Below, piece after piece: positions 35,701 to 47,700 of a DNA stretch of 64,000 nucleotides. Source of the DNA: Sipunculus nudus. Lineage: Eukaryota; Annelida; Sipuncula; Golfingiida; Sipunculidae. The notes under the pieces were generated by a model. The model searched no databases, was not told where the DNA came from, and saw only the letters and a list, made by a program, of their open reading frames with translations. Each line of letters begins with the position of its first letter. Position 1 is the first letter of the stretch. Where the stretch lies: positions 58,104,917 to 58,168,916 of the forward strand of contig CM049319.1 of NCBI GenBank assembly GCA_026874595.1, given 5' to 3'. A program made the position numbers and the translations under genes.

Positions 35701-38700
35701 TCAATCTTAACTAGGCTGGCGGGAGTGCAAAATGGTGGCAGCACTTGGCTCTGGTACTATAATAATCTGATCTTACTGCCACTGGCACATATATTGTAAT
35801 ACAATCTATCATGATGCTGACAAACACAGTCACATCATCCTGCCATGATAGATTAATATACACTCTGCACAGAGTGGTCATGATACATTTATTCTGTAAC
35901 TCTACTCACTTAACCACTGCTTTCCACAGCAGAGATTGCAAGTCAACTGATATTGTTGTGATAGGTTAACATTCACTTCTAATATATGGTCATGATACAT
36001 TCATTCTGGTACTCATTTCCCTTAAACACTGCTCTCAGAGACTAGTAGCATATATGGCACACTAGGGATCATTTTGCTGTGTCTAATATATATGCTGTGT
36101 GAATATTTAGGTAGTAAACAATGGTTGTATGGCCCAAAAAATCATGAAAAGTCCTGTAATTCAAACTGCAAAATTTTTGTGATGTTACCGTAACTATATG
36201 GTAGAAATTTAATGCCATCAGAAATTAGCACATCAATGATCGCTTTTACAGGAAGCTCAAGTAACAGACCACGTTCCACTGCCAACGACAGAACAGTTTT
36301 CCAGCATGCAGATTAGTCTAGAACCAGACCAGAGCGTGGTGCCACAAACGTTAGGATCCAGGCGGAAGAATTCTGATGAGGTAATGTATAGTGGTGTGTC
36401 AGTGAATTGATTACTGTGATTACCTTTTTGTTCACAAGGGTGTCAAATTAAAGTTGTTCAGGAAAGGAAAATGATTACATAATAGAAACTTCATGAAAAA
36501 GAGGCCCCACCTTTGAAGGCAATTCGAAAAAAACATAGACTAATATCATAAATAATAATTGATATTGTTGAGGTTATACACTGCAGTCATACCCGGATCT
36601 CCTTTCATGTAACCACTGCTGACACCCTGGGTTCAACCACCAGGGTGCGCACAAAGCATGGAACAAGAACTGGTTTCCTGGTGTAGTTATACTGGCATCA
36701 GGTGTCACATGTTTAAAATTTGGAGCTGGGTGCACAATGCAATACCACGCTCTCATTGGTCTGATTACAAAGCATTGATAAGAAATTTGTAACGACTGCA
36801 GTTTATAGCATCATGCACCAAGTACCCAAGAAGATAAAGATGAATAAAAAGCATCCAATATGAGGATGCAAACTCTTTGCAGAAGATGGTCCTGGAAGAA
36901 AATATCTTGGGTTGGTACCCTGGAATATTGGACATTTACCAATATTATTCCTCTAATTTTTTTCAGCAGAATATTATCTTAAAAAACAACCCACAAAGCA
37001 TATCACGCATCCATACCTTGACCCAAATATATTCCTGAATTGGATCAACTACTTATTAGTCCATAGTTCATTTTTTCTTGAAATTTATTTGAAATATCCC
37101 ATTAATTGTGCTTTGAACACAGAGTCAAGCAGGCACAGTCAATGAATTGATTAGCAGAATTTTCAGGGCTGGGAATTCATGATTTCATGGTTATTTTGTG
37201 TCATCCAGGGCTGTATAGTCGTATATTTGGTGATTACCATAAAATCTCCACTTAAAACTACACTTCCATTTAAAACCGGACCCGACTATGCCGGAATCCC
37301 AGACACACAAAGCATATCACGCATCCATACCTTGACCCAAATATATTCCTGAATTGGATCAACTACTTATTAGTCCATAGTTCATTTTTTCTTGAAATTT
37401 ATTTGAAATATCCCATTAATTGTGCTTTGAACACACAGTCAAGCAGGCACAGTCAATGAATTGATTAGCAGAATTTTCAGGGCTGGGAATTCATGATTTC
37501 ATGGTTATTTTGTGTCATCCAGGGCTGTATAGTCATATATTTGGTGATTACCATAAAATCTCCACTTAAAACCACACTTCCAATTAAAACCGGACCCGAC
37601 TATGCCGAAATCCCAGACCCACAAAGCATATCACGCATCCATACCTTGACCCAAATATATTTCTGAATTGGATCAACTACTTATTAGTCCATAGTTCATT
37701 TTTTCTTGAAATTTATTTGAAATATCCCATTAATTGTGCTTTAAACACACAGTCAAGCAAGCACAGTCAATGAATTGATTAGCAGAATTTTCAGGGCTGG
37801 GAATTCATGATTTCATGGTTATTTTGTGTCATCCAGGGCTATAGTCATATATTTGGTGATTACCATAAAATCTCCACTTAAAACCACACTTCCAATTAAA
37901 ACCGGACCCGACTATGCCGAAATCCCAGACCCACAAAGCATATCACGCATCCATACCTTGACCCAAATATATTCCTGAATTGGATCAACTACTTATTAGT
38001 CCATAGTTCATTTTTTCTTGAAATTTATTTGAAATATCCCATTAATTGTGCTTTGAACACACAGTCAAGCAGGCACAGTCAATGAATTGATTAGCAGAAT
38101 TTTCAGGGCTGGGAATTCATGATTTCATGGTTATTTTGTGTCATCCAGGGCTGTATAGTCGTATATTTGGTGATTACCATAAAATCTCCACTTAAAACTA
38201 CACTTCCAATTAAAACCGGACCCGACTATGCCGAAATCCCAGACCCACAAAGCATATCACGCATCCATACCTTGACCCAAATATATTCCTGAATTGGATC
38301 AACTACTTATTAGTCCATAGTTCATTTTTTCTTGAAATTTATTTGAAATATCCCATTAATTGTGCTTTGAACACACAGTCAAGCAGGCACAGTCAATGAA
38401 TTGATTAGCAGAATTTTCAGGGCTGGGAATTCATGATTTCATGGTTATTTTGTGTCATCCAGGGCTGTATAGTCGTATATTTGGTGATTACCATAAAATC
38501 TCCACTTAAAACTACACTTCCAATTAAAACCGGACCCGACTATGCTGAAATCCCAGACCCACAAAGCATATCACGCATCCATACCTTGACCCAAATATAT
38601 TCCTGAATTGGATCAACTACTTATTAGTCCATAGTTCATTTTTTCTTGAAATTTATTTGAAATATCCCATTAATTGTGCTTTGAACACACAGTCAAGCAG

Positions 38701-41700
38701 GCACAGTCAATGAATTGATTAGCAGAATTTTCAGGGCTGGGAATTCATGATTTCATGGTTATTTTGTGTCATCCAGGGCTGTATAGTCATATATTTGGTG
38801 ATTACCATAAAATCTCCACTTAAAACCACACTTCCAATTAAAACCGGACCCGACTATGCCGTAATCCCAGACCCACAAAGCATATCATGCATCCATACCT
38901 TGACCCAAATATATTCCTGAATTGGATCAACTACTTATTAGTCCATAGTTCATTTTTTCTTGAAATTTATTTGAAATATCCCATTAATTGTGCTTTGAAC
39001 ACACAGTCAAGCAGGCACAGTCAATGAATTGATTAGCAGAATTTTCAGGGCTGGGAATTCATGATTTCATGGTTATTTTGTGTCATCCAGGGCTGTATAG
39101 TCGTATATTTGGTGATTACCATAAAATCTCCACTTAAAACTACACTTCCAATAAAAACCGGACCCGACTATGCCGAAATCCCAGACCCACAAAGCATATC
39201 ACGCATCCATACCTTGACCCAAATATATTCCTGAATTGGATCAACTACTTATTAGTCCATAGTTCATTTTTTCTTGAAATTTATTTGAAATATCCCATTA
39301 ATTGTGCTTTGAACACACAGTCAAGCAGGCACAGTCAATGAATTGATTAGCAGAATTTTCAGGGCTGGGAATTCATGATTTCATGGTTATTTTGTGTCAT
39401 CCAGGGCTGTATAGTCATATATTTGGTGATTACCATAAAATCTCCACTTAAAACCACACTTCCAATTAAAAGCGGACCCGACTATGCCGAAATCCCAGAC
39501 CAACAAAGCATATCACACATCCATACCTTGACCCAAATATATTCCTGAATTGGATCAACTACTTATTAGTCCATAGTTCATTTTTTCTTGAAATTTATTT
39601 GAAATATCCCATTAATTGTGATTTGAACACACAGTCAAGCAGGCACAGTCAATGAATTGATTAGCAGAATTTTCAGGGCTGGGAATTCATGATTTCATGG
39701 TTATTTTGTGTCATCCAGGGCTGTATAGTCATATATTTGGTGATTACCATAAAATCTCCACTTAAAACCACACTGCCAATTAAAACCGGACCCGACTATG
39801 CCGAAATCCCAGACCCACAAAGCATATCACACATCCATACCTTGACCCAAATATATTCCTGAATTGGATCAACTACTTATTAGTCCATAGTTCATTTTTT
39901 CTTGAAATTTATTTGAAATATCCCATTAATTGTGCTTTGAACACACAGTCAAGCAGGCACAGTCAATGAATTGATTAGCAGAATTTTCAGGGCTGGGAAT
40001 TCATGATTTCATGGTTATTTTGTGTCATCCAGGGCTGTATAGTCATATATTTGGTGATTACCATAAAATCTCCACTTAAAACCACACTTCCAATTAAAAC
40101 CGGACCCGACTATGCCGAAATCCCAGACCCACAAAGCATATCACGCATCCATACCTTGACCCAAATATATTCCTGAATTGGATCAACTACTTATTAGTCC
40201 ATAGTTCATTTTTTCTTGAAATTTATTTGAAATATCCCATTAATTGTGCTTTGAACACAGTCAAGCAGGCACAGTCAATGAATTGATTAGCAGAATTTTC
40301 AGGGCTGGGAATTCATGATTTCATGGTTATTTTGTGTCATCCAGGGCTGTATAGTCATATATTTGGTGATTATCATAAAATCTCCACTTAAAACCACACT
40401 TCCAATTAAAACCGGACCCGACTATGCCGAAATCCCAGACCCACAAAGCATATCACGCATCCATACCTTGACCCAAATATATTCCTGAATTGGATCAACT
40501 ACTTATTAGTCCATAGTTCATTTTTTCTTGAAATTTATTTGAAATATCCCATTAATTGTGCTTTAAACACACAGTCAAGCAGGCACAGTCAATGAATTGA
40601 TTAGCAGAATTTTCAGGGCTGGGAATTCATGATTTCATGGTTATTTTGTGTCATCCAGGGCTGTATAGTCATATATTTGGTGATTATCATAAAATCTCCA
40701 CTTAAAACCACACTTCCAATTAAAACCGGACCCGACTATGCCGAAATCCCAGACCCACAAAGCATATCACGCATCCATACCTTGACCCAAATATATTCCT
40801 GAATTGGATCAACTACTTATTAGTCCATAGTTCATTTTTTCTTGAAATTTATTTGAAATATCCCATTAATTGTGCTTTGAACACAGTCAAGCAGGCACAG
40901 TCAATGAATTGATTAGCAGAATTTTCAGGGCTGGGAATTCATGATTTCATGGTTATTTTGTGTCATCCAGGGCTGTATAGTCATATATTTGGTGATTATC
41001 ATAAAATCTCCACTTAAAACCACACTTCCAATTAAAACCGGACCCGACTATGCCGAAATCCCAGACCCACAAAGCATATCACGCATCCATACCTTGACCC
41101 AAATATATTCCTGAATTGGATCAACTACTTATTAGTCCATAGTTCATTTTTTCTTGAAATTTATTTGAAATATCCCATTAATTGTGATTTGAACACACAG
41201 TCAAGCAGGCACAGTCAATGAATTGATTAGCAGAATTTTCAGGGCTGGGAATTCATGATTTCATGGTTATTTTGTGTCATCCAGGGCTATAGTCATATAT
41301 TTGGTGATTACCATAAAATCTCCACTTAAAACCACACTTCCAATTAAAACCGGACCTGACTATGCCAAAATCCCAGACCCACAAAGCATATCACGCATCC
41401 ATACCTTGACCCAAATATATTCCTGAATTGGATCAACTACTTATTAGTCCATAGTTCATTTTTTCTTGAAATTTATTTGAAATATCCCATTAATTGTGCT
41501 TTGAACACACAGTCAAGCAGGCACAGTCAATGAATTGATTAGCAGAATTTTCAGGGCTGGGAATTCATGATTTCATGGTTATTTTGTGTCATCCAGGGCT
41601 GTATAGTCATATATTTGGTGATTACCATAAAATCTCCACTTAAAACCACACTTCCAATTAAAACCGGACCCGACTATGCCGAAATCCCAGACCCACAAAG

Positions 41701-44700
41701 CATATCACGCATCCATACCTTGACCCAAATATATTCCTGAATTGGATCAACTACTTATTAGTCCATAGTTCATTTTTTCTTGAAATTTATTTGAAATATC
41801 CCATTAATTGTGCTTTGAACACAGTCAAGCAGGCACAGTCAATGAATTGATTAGCAGAATTTTCAGGGCTGGGAATTCATGATTTCATGGTTATTTTGTG
41901 TCATCCAGGGCTGTATAGTCATATATTTGGTGATTATCATAAAATCTCCACTTAAAACCACACTTCCAATTAAAACCGGACCCGACTATGCCGAAATCCC
42001 AGACCCACAAAGCATATCACGCATCCATACCTTGACCCAAATATATTCCTGAATTGGATCAACTACTTATTAGTCCATAGTTCATTTTTTCTTGAAATTT
42101 ATTTGAAATATCCCATTAATTGTGCTTTAAACACACAGTCAAGCAGGCACAGTCAATGAATTGATTAGCAGAATTTTCAGGGCTGGGAATTCATGATTTC
42201 ATGGTTATTTTGTGTCATCCAGGGCTGTATAGTCATATATTTGGTGATTATCATAAAATCTCCACTTAAAACCACACTTCCAATTAAAACCGGACCCGAC
42301 TATGCCGAAATCCCAGACCCACAAAGCATATCACGCATCCATACCTTGACCCAAATATATTCCTGAATTGGATCAACTACTTATTAGTCCATAGTTCATT
42401 TTTTCTTGAAATTTATTTGAAATATCCCATTAATTGTGCTTTGAACACAGTCAAGCAGGCACAGTCAATGAATTGATTAGCAGAATTTTCAGGGCTGGGA
42501 ATTCATGATTTCATGGTTATTTTGTGTCATCCAGGGCTGTATAGTCATATATTTGGTGATTATCATAAAATCTCCACTTAAAACCACACTTCCAATTAAA
42601 ACCGGACCCGACTATGCCGAAATCCCAGACCCACAAAGCATATCACGCATCCATACCTTGACCCAAATATATTCCTGAATTGGATCAACTACTTATTAGT
42701 CCATAGTTCATTTTTTCTTGAAATTTATTTGAAATATCCCATTAATTGTGATTTGAACACACAGTCAAGCAGGCACAGTCAATGAATTGATTAGCAGAAT
42801 TTTCAGGGCTGGGAATTCATGATTTCATGGTTATTTTGTGTCATCCAGGGCTATAGTCATATATTTGGTGATTACCATAAAATCTCCACTTAAAACCACA
42901 CTTCCAATTAAAACCGGACCTGACTATGCCAAAATCCCAGACCCACAAAGCATATCACGCATCCATACCTTGACCCAAATATATTCCTGAATTGGATCAA
43001 CTACTTATTAGTCCATAGTTCATTTTTTCTTGAAATTTATTTGAAATATCCCATTAATTGTGCTTTGAACACACAGTCAAGCAGGCACAGTCAATGAATT
43101 GATTAGCAGAATTTTCAGGGCTGGGAATTCATGATTTCATGGTTATTTTGTGTCATCCAGGGCTGTATAGTCATATATTTGGTGATTACCATAAAATCTC
43201 CACTTAAAACCACACTTCCAATTAAAACCGGACCCGACTATGCCGAAATCCCAGACCCACAAAGCATATCACGCATCCATACCTTGACCCAAATATATTC
43301 CTGAATTGGATCAACTACTTATCAGTCCATAGTTCATTTTTTCTTGAAATTTATTTGAAATATCCCATTAATTGTGCTTTGAACACACAGTCAAGCAGGC
43401 ACAGTCAATGAAATGATTAGCAGAATTTTCAGGGCTGGGAATTCATGATTTCATGGTTATTTTGTGTCATCCAGGGCTGTATAGTCATATATTTGGTGAT
43501 TACCATAAAATCTCCACTTAAAACGACACTTCCAATTAAAACCGGACCCGACTTTGCCGAAAACCCAGACCCACAAAGCATATCTCGCATCCATACCTTG
43601 ACCCAAATATATTCCTGAATTGGATCAACTACTTATTAGTCCATAATTCATTTTTTCTTGAAATTTATTTGAAATATCCCATTAATTGTGCTTTGAACAC
43701 ACAGTCAAGCAGGCACAGTCAATGAATTGATTAGCAGAATTTTCAGGGCTGGGAATTCATGATTTCATGGTTATTTTGTGTCATCCAGGGCTGTATAGTC
43801 ATATATTTGGTGATTACCATAAAATCTCCACTTAAAACCACACTTCCAATTAAAACCGGACCCGACTATGCCGAAATCCCAGACCCACAAAGCATATCAC
43901 GCATCCATACCTTGACCCAAATATATTCCTGAATTGGATCAACTACTTATTAGTCCATAGTTCATTTTTTCTTGAAATTTATTTGAAATATCCCATTAAT
44001 TGTGCTTTGAACACACAGTCAAGCAGACACAGTCAATGAAATGATTAGCAGAATTTTCAGGGCTGGGAATTCATGATTTCATGGTTATTTTGTGTCATCC
44101 AGGGCTGTATAGTCATATATTTGGTTATTACCATAAAATCCTCACTTAAAACCACACTTCCAATTAAAACCAGACCCGACTATGCCGAAATCCCAGACCC
44201 ACAAAGCATATCACGCATCCATACCTTGACCCAAATATATTCCTGAATTGGATCAACTACTTATTAGTCCATAGTTCATTTTTTCTTGAAATTTATTTGA
44301 AATATCCCATTAATTGTGCTTTGAACACAGTCAAGCAGACACAGTCAATGAATTGATTAGCAGAATTTTCAGGGCTGGGAATTCATGATTTCATGGTTAT
44401 TTTGTGTCATCCAGGGCTGTATAGTCATATATTTGGTGTTTGCCATAAAATCTCCACTTAAAACCACACTTCCAATTACAACCGCACCCGACTTTGCCGA
44501 AATCCCAGGTGAGACACTGCGAGGAGCTCAAATTCTAAGAAACCCCCTTTAAAACCGCACCAACTTTAGCTACGGAATGATTTGACATAAGACACAATTC
44601 AGTTATCATCTAATAATCAACATATGTAGGTTGCGACTCAGCCATTCCTGTCCACTATAAAACTCCTTTGGCATTTTATTTAAACACATCATAACACTTT

Positions 44701-47700
44701 TTTGCAGGGTCACTCAAGCATGAAGTTTGGGAAGACGTAAGGACTGGTGAACCTCTGCCTGTTTATACAGATTTTATATGCCATGCCATATTCTTGTTTG
44801 CTATTGATTTTCCATTATATTTTGAAAAAAAATATTCTCTTGATCCATTTCAAGTCACTGTTTATTTTATTTCTAAAAGTAATATTTTAATATTTTGAAA
44901 TCTTAATCTATGATGAAAATTCCATTTTCTGGAAATACTGGGAAGATTTGAATCATTTTCATACCAGATACTTTGGTATTATCATTGTCGCATCGTACGT
45001 TGACATTGGTCCATGTCACAATTTGCTGGTGCGTTTAAAAACATCGCTGGTCAGCTTAACTGAATATCAAAGTAACTGAAGTTACCTTGTCGAGATACGT
45101 ATGTATAGGAAACATGACACGTGAAAACAAGTGATTTTAAATTAAAATTAAAGTGGCCAGTCGGGGTAAGTAAGTTCTTTTTCTGAAGAAAGTTTCCATG
45201 GTGGGAGCCATTTTGTCAAGGCAGCGTTCGCGCAAGGCACGCTGGGACTGAATAGGTGGCTGTTCTGTTTACTACCCACCGTGTACAGCCGTTCAAAATA
45301 TTCTTAGCAGAATACCCGGGCATTTCAGCACATGGTGGCACTCAAACTTGATTTTAAAATGATCCACCGCCATTGTGTAACTCTTTACGATGTCAGCTTT
45401 TTATTCATTTTACGTTTTAAACAAATGATCGTTGCTATAAAAAATGCTGCTAATGGGTTTAAAGTAGGCATTTGTTTCAATTTTGCTTGACCTTGCCCAA
45501 CATTTGGGCCGCTGTGTGTTACAGCAGGGGTGTTGTAAACGTATTATTTGGTGACAATTACCAAGATTTTTATAACAAGTTATATATCGCACGAAAGATT
45601 ATCAGCAAGGTTAAATGTACAAATAACATATAATCGTAAATAATACATTTTAACACGGCTCCCATGCATGCAAGACTGCTGCTGAGAGCAGCCTTCGAAA
45701 GTCTCCATATTATTGCCCACTTGCAGGCCCAAAAACGATGTCTGTCAGGAAGATATTCAGGAAACCATTCTAGTGTAAATCGCACAGTGATTTCAGGAAA
45801 ACAACCTGATTTCAAGATTTTGAATTTCTTGATTAAACCGCGGCTTTAAGTGGAGATTTTACGGTATTTTGTCTTTCAGGGCTGTGTTGCCAAATTTTTT
45901 GTGGATATTCTGTGTCTTTCATCTCTTTTTTGTCACGTTTTTCATGGTATTTTGTGTATTTCAGGGCTATCTAGTAGTGTTTTTCATGGTTATTTTGTGT
46001 ATTTCAGGGTTTTTTGTCATGTTTTGTTATTTTGTGATTTTAAGGACTGTCTGATTGAGTTTTTCATGGTTATTTTGTGTATTTCAGGGCTGTCTAGTAG
46101 TGTTTTTCAACGATGGTGGATCACATGAAAGAGCTAAGAATCTGATTGTTGACATGAAGGAAAAACATGTGAGTATCATGCTTGGTACATGTAACTTTAA
46201 TCCTGATGCAGTAGTAATACACTGCAGTTGTTCCAGATCTCCCTCGCGTTAACCGCTGCTTTGTATAGCAAGTTTTCAGGGTCTCACCACCAGGGCTTGC
46301 ACAAGGCCAATAATTTTAATCAGACCAATGAGAGTGCTGTATTGATTGTGCATCAAGTTAATGAGAGCAGGGCATATTTACAGATATATGTGCAACAATG
46401 GAGTATGGGACTGTTAATACAGTAAAACACCCTTATGTATAGTCCTTATATTTCTGTTACAATAGCAAGAAATGGATTTGCAAACTACAAATGCAAATTT
46501 CCCTGAATAACTGTCAAAATTGCTTGAAATTGAATTTCCATGTGGGATACAGAGATTAATATGTGGTATAACTGGTTCATGCATTTACAAACACTCTTTA
46601 ATGGCACATGCATTAAAAAAAATGGAATCAATGAATTTGAAAACAGAATTTTACTAAATATAAAAAAAGGAAAATCAGTGTCCCTATGTGCATGACATTT
46701 TCATATCATCCTCCAGCTAAATGAAATACAGTGAAATCTCACCTGACAACCACCTGCCTATCACAACCACCCTGATTGAAAAGACCAATGAAAATCATAA
46801 AAATCTCTCAGTAAAACTACCACCTGCGGGACCAGCCAAACTGGTCATGTTAGTGGCGCAGTCATGTTTGCAAGATATAACTGTATATACCTATTTTGTT
46901 TCCATAATTTCAGCCAAATTGTGTGCTTGTGCGAACCAAAGAACTGCAAATGGAGGGTCAGGATGCAGTGCGGGTGTTTGGTTCAGAGGCCTACATCATG
47001 GCCGTGCAGCAAGGTCAGTTCAGGATCAATGAGACAATTCAATGGTGCAAAGACAGATGGCAATACAAGTCAAACATCACATCAAATCACAGATTCCCAT
47101 AATAAGTAGTGCTATTTTTGCCCTTCTGGCACTGAGTCTATGCATACTAGTGTCAGAGTGCCTTTAAATTTTGCAGCTAGGACTGTATGAGGATGAACCA
47201 GACCAGTCGTTAGCTTTTTTATATACTTTCTAATAAAACCTACCATGTTCGAGAAATATTCTGTTTTAACTCACCAAATTGGTAAATCCCTTGGCATGTT
47301 AGTTAGCGCACCTGTGAGCTTATGTGATGGTGTGGCGGCGTCCGTCGTCCGTCATCTGTACGTTAACCCATACTATCTTGAAAAGGTAAGAGTTAGCATC
47401 ACGAAATTTTATGCAAAAAAGTAATCATTTAAAAAACTCTATAAGATTTTGCTCATTTTTTGGCTAACTGCATTTTCTTAGATTTTATAGAGAAAAAGTT
47501 AAAAAACCTTTAAAAGTCTTCTTCTCCAAAACTGTTCAGCCAAATTGTCCAATATTTCACAGAAATGATTCCTGGAACAATCTCTCTCAAGTTTGTGTGA
47601 ATGGTTTAAGTTCGGTAAATTTTGGCTGAGTTACAGGAAGTTGAACATAGTCATCTGTCCAAAAAAGCATACAAAAATTACAATCTCAGAAACAGCTGGA

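Noticed and set aside
36989-44508. CRISPR array or centromeric satellite
   Set aside because: Monomers are contiguous without unique spacers, and the array lies within an intron of a conserved animal gene and derives from a local transposon junction.
45850-46128. Phe/Cys-rich 92-codon frame before exon 7
   Set aside because: Out of frame with exon 7 and caused by T-rich acceptor repeats.
45965-46168. Alternative start of exon 7 at the upstream acceptor copy
   Set aside because: In frame, but TGA follows within about 30 codons; the 46088 junction gives the conserved protein.
46721-47109. Frames overlapping RP2 exon 8
   Set aside because: They are in other reading frames; the conserved RTKELQM frame with both splice sites is the real one.
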